NCBI GenBank assembly: GCA_902512305.1
Contig: CABXIU010000001.1
Location: 1-64,000, forward strand
Length of the DNA: 64,000 nt
Origin: an uncultured Gammaproteobacteria bacterium
GTDB taxonomy: Bacteria > Pseudomonadota > Gammaproteobacteria > PS1 > Pseudothioglobaceae
Direction: 5' to 3'
The notes beneath the pieces are model-generated. The model did not search any database. It was not told where the DNA came from and saw only the letters and a program-made list of their open reading frames with translations. This document shows, one piece after another, positions 36,609 through 47,200 of the stretch (positions within the stretch are counted from its first letter, which is position 1; every line of letters starts with the position of its first letter). Made by a program: the position numbers and the translations under genes.

Positions 36609-37751
36609 TTATCTAAACATAAGTTTAACTGTATCAATCATTTTAGAGATAAAGCCTGCCTCTTCAGCATTTTCAAGAGCTATTAGAGGTAGCGTTGCGA
36701 TATCTTCATTGTTAAATCCAATTGAAAGTATACCAACTTGGTCACCCTGATTAATAGGAGCAATCAAATCGCTAGAAAGATTCATAGTTTGAGTTGTATA
36801 CTTAAATTGATTTCTTGGAAGTGTTAAGTAACTAGAGTCTGCAACTCCAACTTTGATATTTCCTTTTTTCGATTTGTAGACTGGAACCTGATGAGAAATA
36901 TCATTGACTGATTGTGTTTCAAAGAAGCGGAAACCATAATCAAGAAGTTTTTCTGTTTCTAAAGTTCTATTTGTAGGGCTCGCAGAACCAAGCACAATTG
37001 ATACTAGTCTCATTCCAACTCGATTTGCACTTGTCGCCAGACAATAGCCTGCTTTTTCAGTCCATCCTGTCTTGAGACCATCAACTGTAGCATCTGTAAA
37101 GAGTAGTTTATTGCGATTTATTTGTTTTATATTATTGTAGGTAAACTCTTTTTGACCATACCATTCATATAATTTTGGAAATTCTTTAATGATTGCAGAA
37201 GAGAGTATTGCCATATCTTTTGCAGTCGTATATTGATCTTTATGGGGTAGGCCTGATGAATTTTCAAAGCGAGTATTTACCATTCCAATTTCTTGAGCAT
37301 AGTCATTCATAAATAGAACGAATGTACCTTCTGAGCCAGCAACATGCTCCGCAAGAGCTACTGAGGCGTCGTTACCAGATTGAATAATCATTCCTTTGAG
37401 AAGGTCTTCAAGCATAATCATTTTCCCAACCTCAATAAAGCTTCTTGAGCCTCCAGTTTTCCAAGCTTTTTCACTGATTTTAACTTCATCATCAAGAGAA
37501 ATAAAATCTTCTTTAAGGCGTTTAAAGACTACATACGAAGTCATTATTTTTGTCAAACTAGCTGGAGATCTTCTCTCTTCCTCATTTTTTGCAGCAAGAA
37601 TCTTTCCTGAGTTATGATCTATTAGAACATAAGCCTTAGCTGAAATTGGAGGAGAATCTGGAATATAAAAGCGTGGTTCTTCACCGCTTACATTTGAGAC
37701 TAAAAGTATTAATAAAAAAGATTTTAAGAAAGTTAGAATTTTTGATTTCAT
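36609..37751 (-). CDS. dacA: D-alanyl-D-alanine carboxypeptidase (PBP5/6 type)
   Basis: Trims the terminal D-Ala of peptidoglycan stem peptides. 380 residues with an N-terminal signal peptide (about 1-23). The catalytic serine motif SLTK is near 65, SGN near 122 and KTG (LKTGWTE) near 225, followed by the PBP5 beta domain and a C-terminal amphipathic helix (about 360-380) that tethers it to the periplasmic face of the inner membrane. It lies with rodA and dat, the usual cell-shape neighbourhood. Confidence 0.95.
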   Translation of the reverse strand: MKSKILTFLKSFLLILLVSNVSGEEPRFYIPDSPPISAKAYVLIDHNSGKILAAKNEEERRSPASLTKIMTSYVVFKRLKEDFISLDDEVKISEKAWKTGGSRSFIEVGKMIMLEDLLKGMIIQSGNDASVALAEHVAGSEGTFVLFMNDYAQEIGMVNTRFENSSGLPHKDQYTTAKDMAILSSAIIKEFPKLYEWYGQKEFTYNNIKQINRNKLLFTDATVDGLKTGWTEKAGYCLATSANRVGMRLVSIVLGSASPTNRTLETEKLLDYGFRFFETQSVNDISHQVPVYKSKKGNIKVGVADSSYLTLPRNQFKYTTQTMNLSSDLIAPINQGDQVGILSIGFNNEDIATLPLIALENAEEAGFISKMIDTVKLMFR

Positions 37752-37833
37752 GAAATATTATTTGTCCAGAATAAGTTTGTTGAAGATAAGACTTTAAATT
37801 TAGTAAATTTAACTACTGGTTGATTATAACGAG

Positions 37834-38970
37834 TTACTGTAAATATCTTGGACTTTTATGTTTATGAATTGACATAATAATTCCAAAGCCCGCCATAAGG
37901 GTGATTAGAGATGAGCCACCATAGCTAACTAGTGGAAGAGGGATTCCTACTACTGGCAAGAGGCCTGATACCATTCCAATATTTACAAAAATGTAAGTAA
38001 AGAAAACAAATGTAAGGCTTGAGCCTAACAGTCTAGAAAAGTTATCTTCACAACGGAGAGATAGGTCCATACAACGATAGATAATGAGCGCATAAATAAT
38101 TACTAATAGAAGAAATCCAAGAAACCCAAGTTCTTCAGCTAATACGGAGAATATGAAATCAGTCGATTGCTCTGGAACAAAATCAAGCTGAGATTGAGAT
38201 CCTTCTCTTATTCCCTTGCCTGTTAGACCGCCAGAACCAATTGCAATTTTTGATTGAATAATGTGGTAGCCTGATCCGAGACGGTCTGATTCAGGATTAA
38301 ATAAAGTTAAGATTCGATTTTTTTGATAAGTGATTAATAAGAAGTTCCAAGCATAATAGAGAGATCCAATGATGGCGCTTGAGAGAATTACAAGGTTTAA
38401 CCAAATATTTTTTACTACCATAACTCTCAAACCTGAAAAGAACAGAACATAAATTCCTGAAGCTCCTATTAATAATGCAGTTCCAAGATCAGGTTGTCTC
38501 GCTATTAGGAGGACAACAGCACCTATTGAAAACAATGAAATAATGACTGGAAATGCTCGAGGAGGGAGTGTTTTTTCACTGAGAATTGCTGCGATTGTCA
38601 TTGGAACTATAATTTTCATTAGTTCTGATGGCTGAAACCGAACAAATCCTAAATCAAGCCACCTTTGAGCGCCACCACCAGAACTACCAAAAAATAGAAC
38701 TATAATTAATTGAAAAAATCCTAAAATCATTAATATTGGTGCTACTCTTATCATAATTATTGGTGGGATTTGTGCAATAACAAGCATAACTGAAGTTGCC
38801 AATCCAAGATGAACCATCTGTCTATAAACAAGATTAAGGGATCCTCCTGAGCTGCTGTATAGAATTAATAGACCTAAGGATGAAAGGAGAATGAGAAGAA
38901 TAAATAATGGCATATCGATTTTGAAAAATCTATAAAAAAGAATTGCCTTTTTAAATAAATAAGAAATCAT
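37834..38970 (-). CDS. rodA: Rod-shape-determining protein RodA (SEDS glycosyltransferase)
   Basis: Peptidoglycan polymerase of the elongasome, partner of PBP2. 378 residues and about ten membrane helices. Family blocks FQPSELMKI and FVPEQSTDFIFSVLAEELGF are present, the first with the catalytic region Asp-containing loop of SEDS proteins nearby. I choose the ATG in the ATGA overlap with the upstream Mth938-like gene; an earlier in-frame start would add 19 atypical residues. mrdA (PBP2) is not in the window. Confidence 0.94.
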   Translation of the reverse strand: MISYLFKKAILFYRFFKIDMPLFILLILLSSLGLLILYSSSGGSLNLVYRQMVHLGLATSVMLVIAQIPPIIMIRVAPILMILGFFQLIIVLFFGSSGGGAQRWLDLGFVRFQPSELMKIIVPMTIAAILSEKTLPPRAFPVIISLFSIGAVVLLIARQPDLGTALLIGASGIYVLFFSGLRVMVVKNIWLNLVILSSAIIGSLYYAWNFLLITYQKNRILTLFNPESDRLGSGYHIIQSKIAIGSGGLTGKGIREGSQSQLDFVPEQSTDFIFSVLAEELGFLGFLLLVIIYALIIYRCMDLSLRCEDNFSRLLGSSLTFVFFTYIFVNIGMVSGLLPVVGIPLPLVSYGGSSLITLMAGFGIIMSIHKHKSPRYLQ

Positions 38971-39329
38971 ATCAACAGTAAACCAACTTTCCTCAAATCT
39001 CCAAGAAGTAGGTTGAAGCTTGAGCATGCTGAGGTACTATTCATGCATTCAACACCCAGGCCAATACTAGAAAGTTCAATTTGTTGCTTAGGTGTTAAAA
39101 ATTTTGGAGAATTTCCAGTTCCAATAATTAATAAATCAACTGAATCTTTTGTTAAAAGTGGAAATAAGAATTCCGTATCAATTTCAGTTATATCGTTAAT
39201 AGAAACCTCGTTAGTGGTTCTTGCAGATATAAAACAGGGTCTATTTAATTTTTCATGCGAGAGCGATATTGAAGATTCACCTACTGAAATAATAGTATTA
39301 TTATTGACGTTTTGCTGTGTGAATTCCAT
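38967..39329 (-). CDS. Mth938-like domain protein
   Basis: About 120 residues from the ATG at MEFTQQNV; a longer in-frame start at 39386 is less likely. Family (Mth938/NDUFAF3, formerly DUF498) features are visible: a strand-rich fold and the motif DLLIIGTGNSPKFLTP (about 72-87). It ends with an ATGA overlap into rodA, so the two are translationally coupled. No enzymatic function is established for bacterial members; eukaryotic homologues assist complex I assembly. Confidence 0.75.
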   Translation of the reverse strand: MEFTQQNVNNNTIISVGESSISLSHEKLNRPCFISARTTNEVSINDITEIDTEFLFPLLTKDSVDLLIIGTGNSPKFLTPKQQIELSSIGLGVECMNSTSACSSFNLLLGDLRKVGLLLI

Positions 39330-39468
39330 TAATTTACATGTATATTTGGATGTTGGAAGAATATTATAACAGTGTAAAATTGGCAATGATTTAATTGAGC
39401 TTTAAATAACAATTATTTAATTTAATCGCTCAAAAAATATTATCAGTTATTTTTATTAAGAATAATAA

Positions 39469-40857
39469 ATGAAATCAAGATTTGCTCCATCTCCAACCGG
39501 CTTTTTACATATTGGCGGTGCTAGAACTGCTCTATTTGCCTGGCTTTGGGCAAAAAAAACAAATAGTAAGTTTTTACTTCGAATTGAAGATACTGACAAA
39601 GAGCGCTCAACTCAGGAATCAGTCGATGCGATTTTGGATGGACTAGATTGGTTGGGACTTGATTATGACGAAGGCCCAATCTTTCAAAGTGATCGAACTG
39701 AGCGATACAATCAAGTCATTCATGAGCTACTTTCAAATGGCAAAGCCTATTATTGCAACTGTTCTAAAGAGCGCTTAGATTCAATGAGAGAAAGTCAAAT
39801 AGCAAACAAAGAAAAGCCCAAATATGACGGATGTTGTCGTGAAAAATCTCTAAAAAGTGGTGTTATTCGATTTCGTAACCCAGATATTGGTAGCGTTAGT
39901 TTTAATGATTATGTTAAAGGTGAAGTGAGTATTGATAACTTTGAACTTGATGACCTAATTATTTTAAGATCAGATGGAACGCCAACATATAACTTGACTG
40001 TCGTTGTGGATGACCATGATATGGAAATTGAATGCGTCATAAGGGGGGATGATCACATTAATAATACTCCAAAGCAAATTAATCTTTATGAGGCTATGAG
40101 CTGGATTTCGCCTAAATTTGCTCACGTTCCAATGATATTGGGCTCAGATGGCTCACGATTATCAAAAAGACATGGTGCATTGAATCTTTTATCATACAAG
40201 GACGAGGGATTTTTACCTGAAGCCTTATTAAATTATCTTGTTAGACTCGGATGGTCACATGGGGATCAAGAAATATTTACGATTGATGAAATGATTCAAC
40301 TTTTTGAGCTGAAAAATATTAATAATTCTGCTGCAAGCTTTAATCAAGAAAAGCTTGAATGGATCAATCAATCTTATATTAAAAAAACTTCTACAAAAAA
40401 CCTTGTTGAAAACTTAAGTTGGCAACTAAATAAACACGATATCAATTTGAATAATGGGCCCAGCATTCATGATCTTGCTGAATTCCTCAGAGAAAGGTCA
40501 AAATCATTGGTTGATATGGCTAAAAGCTGCGTTATGTTTTATAGAGATTTTGATGAATTTGATGAAGCTCAGGCCAATAAAATTTTTAACGCAAATTCAA
40601 AAGAAGTTTTAGAAGATTTAGTGGATCGACTCAGCTTAATCAATGATTGGAGCGCAGAGAATATTCATTCCGTCATTGAATCGATTTGTGAGTCTATGAG
40701 TATTGGTTTTGGCAAAGTAGGTCAGCCTTTCAGGCTCGCAATAAGCGGAGATGGCAAATCAGGAAGTATTGATATAAGTGCAAAATTTTTAGGAAAAGAA
40801 AGAACTTTATCCCGATTAAAAATGGCTATTGATTGGATAAATAGTCAAAATAATTAA
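39469..40857 (+). CDS. gltX: Glutamyl-tRNA synthetase
   Basis: Class I synthetase charging tRNA-Glu. 462 residues. The HIGH motif SPTGFLHIGGART is at about residues 7-19 and the KMSKS-equivalent RLSKRHGA near 235. A Cys-rich insert (YYCNCSKERL ... CC) at about 95-125 looks like the zinc-binding loop found in many proteobacterial GluRS. The C-terminal anticodon-binding domain is all-helical. Whether it is discriminating cannot be told; a second gltX may exist elsewhere. No clear Shine-Dalgarno sequence. Confidence 0.95.
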   Translation: MKSRFAPSPTGFLHIGGARTALFAWLWAKKTNSKFLLRIEDTDKERSTQESVDAILDGLDWLGLDYDEGPIFQSDRTERYNQVIHELLSNGKAYYCNCSKERLDSMRESQIANKEKPKYDGCCREKSLKSGVIRFRNPDIGSVSFNDYVKGEVSIDNFELDDLIILRSDGTPTYNLTVVVDDHDMEIECVIRGDDHINNTPKQINLYEAMSWISPKFAHVPMILGSDGSRLSKRHGALNLLSYKDEGFLPEALLNYLVRLGWSHGDQEIFTIDEMIQLFELKNINNSAASFNQEKLEWINQSYIKKTSTKNLVENLSWQLNKHDINLNNGPSIHDLAEFLRERSKSLVDMAKSCVMFYRDFDEFDEAQANKIFNANSKEVLEDLVDRLSLINDWSAENIHSVIESICESMSIGFGKVGQPFRLAISGDGKSGSIDISAKFLGKERTLSRLKMAIDWINSQNN

Positions 40858-40876
40858 TCTAATTAAAATAAATTCA

Positions 40877-41818
40877 GTGTTTTCAAATTTTTTTCAAATA
40901 TTTTTAATAGTCTCACCAGTATTTCTTCTCATTATATTAGGTAATTTTCTTAGAAGAATTAGCGTACCAGACCTATCTTTTTGGGAGGTAAACGACAAGT
41001 TGTGCTATTGGGTTTTAATACCTGCACTATTATTCCACTTCATCTCTCAGATAAATCTATCTTCTGAAATGCTATATACCTACGCAGCAATTGTGTTTGT
41101 TGGTTTTTTTATTGCTTTCAGCTCTACTATTACTCTAGGAAAGCTACTGGGTTACTCACCAGAAGTATGGACTTCAATCCTCCAAGGTGCTATGAGACAA
41201 AATGCATTTATCGCTCTTGCTATAGCAGGAAGTTTCTATGGTGCTGAAGGTTTAAAAATTGCATCACTCTTTATGTTTGTTTATGTTCCCGGTATAAATA
41301 TTATTATCATAACAATAATGGTAATGAGCCTTAATCAAACTGGTCAAAAGGACTCAAAAAAAATCTTTTTAAACGTATTTATTGAAATCTTTAAAAATCC
41401 CTTTATTTTGGCAATGATTGCAGGCTTATTGGTTGCATTATTTAGTTTAGAAAACATGAGCGTTATTATTCATACTACTGAACTTTTAGGTTCAGCTGCA
41501 CTTCCAATAATGCTTTTAACAATTGGTGCCAAGATAAAGTTGAGAGACTTAACATTAAAAATAATGCCGATCATAATCTCAAATACTCTTAAATTAATAA
41601 TTCTTCCTATAATTGTATATTTTGTAGCTAGTTACTTTGATTTGAGTCAAACTGAGATAGTTGTTGCGGTTATCTTTTCTGCTGTGCCAACTGCGACCAT
41701 GTCATATACATTAGCTAAACAGTTTGGAGCAGATGATCAGCTCATGAGGGGTATTTTGACTACGCAGGTAGTTTTATCATTCATAACAATTCCTCTAATA
41801 CTCGCTTTTATTGCATAA
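40877..41818 (+). CDS. AEC-family auxin efflux-type permease
   Basis: 313-residue membrane protein with about ten hydrophobic helices in two halves around a central charged loop (GQKDSKKIF). Family landmarks are the N-terminal LLIILGNFLRR and the C-terminal PTATMSYTLAKQFGAD, typical of AEC carriers (malonate, malate, auxin-like substrates). A GTG at 40877 is the start used here, 19 bases after gltX. Substrate unknown. Confidence 0.82.
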   Translation: MFSNFFQIFLIVSPVFLLIILGNFLRRISVPDLSFWEVNDKLCYWVLIPALLFHFISQINLSSEMLYTYAAIVFVGFFIAFSSTITLGKLLGYSPEVWTSILQGAMRQNAFIALAIAGSFYGAEGLKIASLFMFVYVPGINIIIITIMVMSLNQTGQKDSKKIFLNVFIEIFKNPFILAMIAGLLVALFSLENMSVIIHTTELLGSAALPIMLLTIGAKIKLRDLTLKIMPIIISNTLKLIILPIIVYFVASYFDLSQTEIVVAVIFSAVPTATMSYTLAKQFGADDQLMRGILTTQVVLSFITIPLILAFIA

Positions 41819-41881
41819 ATGTAATTGTTAATTTTTTATATCTATCTAAATAAAAAAAACAGAAATGTTAAAAAGAAGTGT

Positions 41882-41887
41882 TATAAT
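41882..41887 (+). promoter_or_regulatory. -10 box of trxA
   Basis: TATAAT followed by GG, about 49 bases before the trxA ATG; no strong -35 element. The intervening leader has no Shine-Dalgarno sequence and a short GAGT/ACTC stem. Confidence 0.45.
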
Positions 41888-41936
41888 GGCGTTCTGAGTT
41901 AATTCGACTCTGTTTAAACATTCCATTATTTAGTAC

Positions 41937-42263
41937 ATGAACGACAAAATTAAAGTAGTCAGTGACGCCTCTTTTGAGGCTGATGTTGTAAATTCCTCAG
42001 AACCTGTTTTAGTAGATTTCTGGGCTGAATGGTGTGGTCCATGTAAGGCTCTTGCTCCAATACTAGATGAAATTGCAGATGAGTATGAGGGCAAGATTAC
42101 AATTGCTAAAGTTAATGTTGATGAAAATGTTCAACTTCCTCCTAAATATGGCATAAGAGGAATACCAACCATGCTTTTATTTAAAGATGGAGCGGTTCAA
42201 GCTACAAAAGTTGGGGCTCTATCAAAGGCCAATCTAAATGCTTTTTTAGATTCTAATATTTAA
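41937..42263 (+). CDS. trxA: Thioredoxin 1
   Basis: Disulfide reductase, 108 residues as in E. coli. The active site WCGPCK is near residue 31-36, preceded by [12 protein letters not shown]; cis-Pro in GIPTMLLF near 75. It is followed 119 bases later by rho, the same order as in E. coli (trxA-rho). Confidence 0.97.
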   Translation: MNDKIKVVSDASFEADVVNSSEPVLVDFWAEWCGPCKALAPILDEIADEYEGKITIAKVNVDENVQLPPKYGIRGIPTMLLFKDGAVQATKVGALSKANLNAFLDSNI

Positions 42264-42382
42264 ATTTGAGACTTACTTAAAAAACAGAAAACTTAATAAT
42301 CCATTCCCAATGACAAACATACTAGTTTGCTTCATTATTTCAGGCTTAATGCCAAATCTTACAAAATCACAAATATACCTAT

Positions 42383-43645
42383 ATGAAACTATCAGAATTA
42401 AAAATTAAAACACCTGCAGAGCTTTTAGATCTCGCTCAGTCGCTAGGCATCGAAAATATTTCAAGAGCGAAAAAACAAACTCTTATTTTTGCAATACTTA
42501 AATATAAGGCTGAAAATGATGAGGAGGTTTTTGGTGATGGTGTTTTAGATATTTTGCAAGAAGGCTATGGTTTCTTAAGATCTTCCAATGATTCATATGT
42601 ATCTGGTCCGGATGACATTTATGTGTCACCAAATCAAATTAGACGCTTCAATTTGTCAACTGGTGATGTGGTAACTGGGAAAATTCGTGCCCCTAAAAAA
42701 GGTGAAAAGTATTTTGCATTGATTAAAGTTTCAGAGGTAAATGGGGATGCGCCAGAAAATATGAGAAATAGAATCCCATTTTCTTCATTGACACCACTGC
42801 ATCCAAACGAGAGGCTAGGGCTTGAGTTAGGAAATGGAGGTACAGAAGATATCACAGCTAGAGTTATTGATCTAGTTTCGCCATTTGGAAAAGGCCAAAG
42901 AGGGCTTCTTGTCGCTCCACCAAAAGCTGGAAAGACAATGATTATGCAGAATATTGCTTCCTCAATTTCTGTAAATCACCCTGAATGTGAGCTCATTGTT
43001 CTTTTAATTGATGAAAGACCTGAAGAAGTAACTGAAATGGAGAGAACGGTGCGAGGCGAGGTTATTTCATCAACGTTTGATGAGCCTGCAAAAAGACACG
43101 TCCAAGTGGCTGAAATAGTTATCGAAAAAGCTAAAAGACGGGCAGAACAAGGCAAAGATGTAATTATTTTGCTTGACTCAATAACTCGTTTAGCTAGGGC
43201 TTATAATACAGTTGCGCCTTCTTCGGGAAAGGTTCTGACAGGTGGCGTTGATGCGAATGCACTTCAAAGACCAAAGCGTTTTTTTGGAGCAGCTCGAAAT
43301 ATTGAAGATGGAGGTAGCGTAACAATTATTGCTACAGCTCTTATTGAAACAGGCTCAAAGATGGATGAGGTTATTTATCAAGAGTTTAAGGGTACAGGCA
43401 ATATGGAGCTTCACCTTGAGAGAAGGTTGTCTGAAAAACGTATATTTCCAGCGATTAATATTAATTCATCGGGAACTAGGCGTGAAGAGCTAATTACTGA
43501 AGAACAGGAGCTTCAAAAAATGTGGATTTTGAGAAAAATCCTTCATCCAATGGATACAGTCGAAGCCGCAGAATTTTTAATTGAAAGACTTAGATTTACT
43601 AAAACCAATGATGAGTTCTTTGATTCAATGAAGCAAAAAAAGTAA
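42383..43645 (+). CDS. rho: Transcription termination factor Rho
   Basis: Hexameric RNA helicase ending transcription. 420 residues, without insertions. N-terminal Rho-N helical domain (about 1-45), cold-shock-like RNA-binding domain (about 50-120, EGYGFLRS), Walker A APPKAGKT near 178, Walker [15 protein letters not shown] near 204, R-loop and Q-loop in the C-terminal half. The 119-base leader has a 32-codon AUG ORF overlapping the rho start, which may only be chance. Confidence 0.97.
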   Translation: MKLSELKIKTPAELLDLAQSLGIENISRAKKQTLIFAILKYKAENDEEVFGDGVLDILQEGYGFLRSSNDSYVSGPDDIYVSPNQIRRFNLSTGDVVTGKIRAPKKGEKYFALIKVSEVNGDAPENMRNRIPFSSLTPLHPNERLGLELGNGGTEDITARVIDLVSPFGKGQRGLLVAPPKAGKTMIMQNIASSISVNHPECELIVLLIDERPEEVTEMERTVRGEVISSTFDEPAKRHVQVAEIVIEKAKRRAEQGKDVIILLDSITRLARAYNTVAPSSGKVLTGGVDANALQRPKRFFGAARNIEDGGSVTIIATALIETGSKMDEVIYQEFKGTGNMELHLERRLSEKRIFPAININSSGTRREELITEEQELQKMWILRKILHPMDTVEAAEFLIERLRFTKTNDEFFDSMKQKK

Positions 43646-43684
43646 ACGTTCGCTTTTAAGTTGTAGTATCTTATAATTAGCTTA

Positions 43685-44827
43685 ATGCAACTAAAAATAT
43701 TCAAATTTTCAAATACAATAATTTCAAGATACCTACTTAAAAACTTAGGGGTTTTTTTTGTGTCTGTTTTTATTATTCTTGGCCTTATTGTTTTTGGTAA
43801 TCAATTTGTCTTAACTGCTTCAAAGAGCACAGAGTACGGCATACCCTTGCAGGAATTGATGCCAATAGCTGGTTTTAATATGTTGCGAGATTTGCCAATC
43901 ATTCTGTCCCTTTCATTTTTTTTATCCATAATAATATCTATTTCGCAACTTTATAAGACCTCAGAAGCAGTAGTCCTAAACTCCTTTGGGATTAGCGATA
44001 AAAACTTCATAAATAATATAAAACCTTTAGTTTTCTTTTTATTTGTCTTTGTTTTCTTCTTGTCAATGTATGCAGTGCCCTGGGCAAAACAACAAAAAAG
44101 TTATACTGAAGATGAGACTGTAAATGCTTCAGAGTTTTCTTTTATAACTGAAGGAAAGTTTGAGAGTTTTAAGAATGGAGAAATAGTCTTCTATGCTTCA
44201 GACTCATCATCTACTGATACTATTGATGAGCAAAACATGGAAGAGATTTTTATTTATTTGTCAAAAGAAGATAATCCAATTTTTGTATTAGCATCTGAGG
44301 CTACTAAATATACAGACTCTGAAACTGAAAGTACATACCTTAGACTTGAGGATGGAGTGCGTTATCAAGGTTTGTCTGGAATTGAAAATGTAAGTATTTT
44401 GGATTTTGATAGATATGATTTAGAAATAGTATCAGGCGAAGTTCAAAAATCTTTATCAAATTTTTCTGAAATTGAAGAAAAAACATCAATTGATTTGTTA
44501 ATAGCAGGAGGGGTGTTAGCAAATGCAGAGATGCAGTGGCGTTTTTCTCAGCCTATTTCAATCCTCATTCTTTCGGTAATTGGTGTACTTTTAGGAAAAA
44601 CATCACCAAGAACCGGGAAAGGCATCAATCTCTTGATTGGAGTTATGATTTTCATGTTGTATAACAATGGTTTATTGATAGCAAAGAATTTAATAGAAAA
44701 TGGACAATTAAGTCCTTTTATTGGTTTATGGTCAATACATATATTGCTTATTATATTTCTGATAATTTTTTATCAGTTTAGACAAGGAATAACTTCTTCT
44801 TTTATTGCTAAAATATCTCCTTTATAA
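43685..44827 (+). CDS. lptF: LPS export permease LptF
   Basis: Inner-membrane component of the LptB2FG ABC transporter that extracts lipopolysaccharide. 380 residues: N-terminal helices (about 1-125), a periplasmic beta-jellyroll (about 130-270), C-terminal helices (about 280-375). The opening ISRYLLKNLGVFF fits LptF. lptG, which usually follows, is replaced by queF here; it must be elsewhere if the system is complete. lptD lies in this same window. Confidence 0.88.
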   Translation: MQLKIFKFSNTIISRYLLKNLGVFFVSVFIILGLIVFGNQFVLTASKSTEYGIPLQELMPIAGFNMLRDLPIILSLSFFLSIIISISQLYKTSEAVVLNSFGISDKNFINNIKPLVFFLFVFVFFLSMYAVPWAKQQKSYTEDETVNASEFSFITEGKFESFKNGEIVFYASDSSSTDTIDEQNMEEIFIYLSKEDNPIFVLASEATKYTDSETESTYLRLEDGVRYQGLSGIENVSILDFDRYDLEIVSGEVQKSLSNFSEIEEKTSIDLLIAGGVLANAEMQWRFSQPISILILSVIGVLLGKTSPRTGKGINLLIGVMIFMLYNNGLLIAKNLIENGQLSPFIGLWSIHILLIIFLIIFYQFRQGITSSFIAKISPL

Positions 44828-44845
44828 CACAACAGAAAGAAAACT

Positions 44846-45232
44846 ATGTCTAGCTCTCCAAGTAAAATTTTAGAAGTTTTTGATAATCCGAATATTGAAA
44901 GAGATTTTGTAATTAGAATTGATTCGTCTGAATTTACATGTCTTTGCCCATTAACAGGTCAGCCTGACTTCGCTGATATCCATATAGAATATATTGCTGA
45001 TAAGTATTGTGTCGAGCTAAAAGCTTTAAAAAATTATTTCTGGTCTTATCGAAATGAAGGCGCTTTTCATGAGGCAGTGACCAATAAAATATTGGATGAT
45101 TTAGTCAATGTCATGGATCCAAGATTTATTAGACTGAAAGCAGTATTTAACGTTAGAGGAGGCGTCTACACAAATGTTGAGTGCGAACATAGAAAAAAAG
45201 ACTGGTCTCCTAGAGAAGTAGTTAGATTATGA
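44846..45232 (+). CDS. queF: NADPH-dependent 7-cyano-7-deazaguanine reductase
   Basis: Reduces preQ0 to preQ1 in queuosine synthesis. At 128 residues it is the short YkvM-type, not the double-length E. coli form. The catalytic Cys lies in [16 protein letters not shown] (about 30-45), and [23 protein letters not shown] is the substrate-binding signature. It overlaps pcnB by 4 bases. Together with queH it shows the pathway is present. Confidence 0.94.
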   Translation: MSSSPSKILEVFDNPNIERDFVIRIDSSEFTCLCPLTGQPDFADIHIEYIADKYCVELKALKNYFWSYRNEGAFHEAVTNKILDDLVNVMDPRFIRLKAVFNVRGGVYTNVECEHRKKDWSPREVVRL

Positions 45233-46371
45233 ATCTAATCCGTCAAAGTGTTACATTTGACAATAAATTATTAGATCCAGATGCTTTAAAGATTGTAAAA
45301 AAAATAAACAAATCTGGCTATGAAGCCTATCTAGTTGGTGGTTGTATTAGAGATTTACTCCTTGGCTACAAACCAAAAGATTTTGATATTGCAACAAACG
45401 CAACTCCTGAACAAATTCAAAAGTTATTTAAACGTTCAAGAATAATTGGGAGACGTTTTAAATTAGTTCACATCATGTTTTCAGCTAGAAAATTTATTGA
45501 AGTGGCGACTTTTCGTTCTACTAAGCATAATCAAAGTTCTTCAATAGGTATGGTTTTAAGAGATAACTATTACGGATCTTTAAAGGACGATGTATTTCGA
45601 AGAGATTTTACAATTAACGGTCTTTACTTTGATATTAAAAGTTCTAAGGTGATCGATTATGTTGGAGGACTAGAGGACTTAAAGGCTTTACAAATTAATA
45701 TGATTGGTAATCCCTCTGAGAGATTCGAGGAAGATCCAGTTAGAATGATCCGAGCTATTCGTTTTAAGGTTAAATTAAATGCAACAATTGACCCAAAACT
45801 TAATAGTAGTATTATAAAAAACTCTCACTTACTCTCAAATATTCCACCTGCAAGACTTTATGAAGAGGTTATTAAGTTGTTCCATAATGAAAATTCACTC
45901 GAGATTTTTCGTGAGATATCAAATTTAGGCATTCTCAAATACTTGTTTTCTCAAACTCAAGAAGATTCTTTTATTACTGCTTCTCTAGTGAATACTTCTG
46001 AAAGAATTAAGAATGGAAGCTCAGTTACACCAGCCTTTTTATTTGCTGTATTACTTTGGTCAGCTCAAAATAAGCGTTTTAACGAACTTAAGAAGAAAAA
46101 AATGCCTCGAGCGGAGTTAATGATAATGGCCTCTGAAGATGTAATAAAAAAACAGGTTCAACAGGTTATGATGCCAAGGTGGTTGTCAGCCCGAGTTAAG
46201 GATATCTGGTTAATGCAACTTCGCTTAGAAAACCATAATCCCAAAAAATCTAAAGAACTTTTGGGTAATCCTCGATTTAGAATGGCTTACGATTTTTTTG
46301 TATTGCGCTCTCAAAGTATCGACAAACAATTAAAAGCTAGGGCAGAATATTGGACAAACATTCAAAAGTAA
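45229..46371 (+). CDS. pcnB: Poly(A) polymerase I
   Basis: Adds poly(A) tails that promote RNA decay. 380 residues: nucleotidyltransferase motif [21 protein letters not shown] (Asp-x-Asp, about 37-57) and the PAP-type signature [13 protein letters not shown] (about 72-84), which separates poly(A) polymerases from CCA-adding enzymes. [12 protein letters not shown] lies near the C-terminus. It is shorter than E. coli PcnB (465), mostly for lack of the basic tail. The 3' end overlaps the next gene by 22 bases. Confidence 0.9.
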   Translation: MNLIRQSVTFDNKLLDPDALKIVKKINKSGYEAYLVGGCIRDLLLGYKPKDFDIATNATPEQIQKLFKRSRIIGRRFKLVHIMFSARKFIEVATFRSTKHNQSSSIGMVLRDNYYGSLKDDVFRRDFTINGLYFDIKSSKVIDYVGGLEDLKALQINMIGNPSERFEEDPVRMIRAIRFKVKLNATIDPKLNSSIIKNSHLLSNIPPARLYEEVIKLFHNENSLEIFREISNLGILKYLFSQTQEDSFITASLVNTSERIKNGSSVTPAFLFAVLLWSAQNKRFNELKKKKMPRAELMIMASEDVIKKQVQQVMMPRWLSARVKDIWLMQLRLENHNPKKSKELLGNPRFRMAYDFFVLRSQSIDKQLKARAEYWTNIQK

Positions 46372-47183
46372 AGTCAGTTTTAATTACCGGATGCTCAAGT
46401 GGAATTGGGCTTTGTATAGCTAAAGGCCTTCGGGATAGGGGATATCGCGTTTTTCCGACTGCTAGAACTCATAAAGATGTAAAAATCCTTCAAGAATTAT
46501 GTTTTGAGGCATTATTTCTAGATTTATTATCTTCGGACTCGATAAATGCCGCTATTTTGAAGCTTTATGATATGACTGATAATGTTTATGCGTTAATAAA
46601 TAATGGTGCATATGGACAAGCAGGGGCTCTTGAAGATATATCCAGGGAAGCTTTAGATAAGCAATTCCAGTCAAATGTTTTTGGTTGGCATGAGCTTACT
46701 AACTTAGTATTGCCAAAAATGAGAAATTCAGATTCTGGAAGGGTGATCTATATAAGTTCTGTATTGGGTTTTGTTGCGATGCCTTTTAGAGGTCCATACG
46801 TTGCATCAAAGTTTGCTATTGAGGGTCTTGTAAGTACTTTAAGACTAGAGCTAAGCAATACAAACATTAAATTTTCTTTAATTCAACCAGGACCAATTGA
46901 GTCTAAATTTAGAGCAAATGCCTATTTGGCATTTAAGAAAAATGTAGATATTTCAAGTAGCCATTATTTGGATCAATATAAGTTAATGATAGGAAGGCTT
47001 AAATCAGGTAAAAATGTTAAATATACTCTTCCTCCTGAAGCAGTTTTAAAGTGCGTACTCCATGCATTAGAGTCCAAAAAACCAAAAAACTATTATCGAG
47101 TAACCTTTCCAACAAAACTATTTGCTTTGTTAGGTAACATATTGCCTAGTAGATGGATGGACATGATTTTGAATAAATCATAA
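46350..47183 (+). CDS. Short-chain dehydrogenase/reductase
   Basis: 277 residues, classical SDR. The NAD(P) motif ITGCSSGIGLCIA is at about 13-25, NNGAYG near 89, catalytic Ser in IYISSVLG near 136, and Tyr-x3-Lys in YVASK near 150. An Arg after the second strand (FPTARTHKD) suggests NADP preference. Substrate unknown; the best-known similar proteins include E. coli YbbO-type oxidoreductases. It overlaps the pcnB end by 22 bases and is followed 17 bases later by xseB. Confidence 0.85.
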   Translation: MDKHSKVKSVLITGCSSGIGLCIAKGLRDRGYRVFPTARTHKDVKILQELCFEALFLDLLSSDSINAAILKLYDMTDNVYALINNGAYGQAGALEDISREALDKQFQSNVFGWHELTNLVLPKMRNSDSGRVIYISSVLGFVAMPFRGPYVASKFAIEGLVSTLRLELSNTNIKFSLIQPGPIESKFRANAYLAFKKNVDISSSHYLDQYKLMIGRLKSGKNVKYTLPPEAVLKCVLHALESKKPKNYYRVTFPTKLFALLGNILPSRWMDMILNKS

Positions 47184-47200
47184 ATGAAAGGAAATAACTG

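Noticed and set aside
42310..42408. 32-codon AUG ORF overlapping the rho start, reminiscent of E. coli rhoL in position and length
   Set aside because: No Shine-Dalgarno, no regulatory codon pattern, no similarity to RhoL residues; AT-rich leaders often contain such ORFs by chance.
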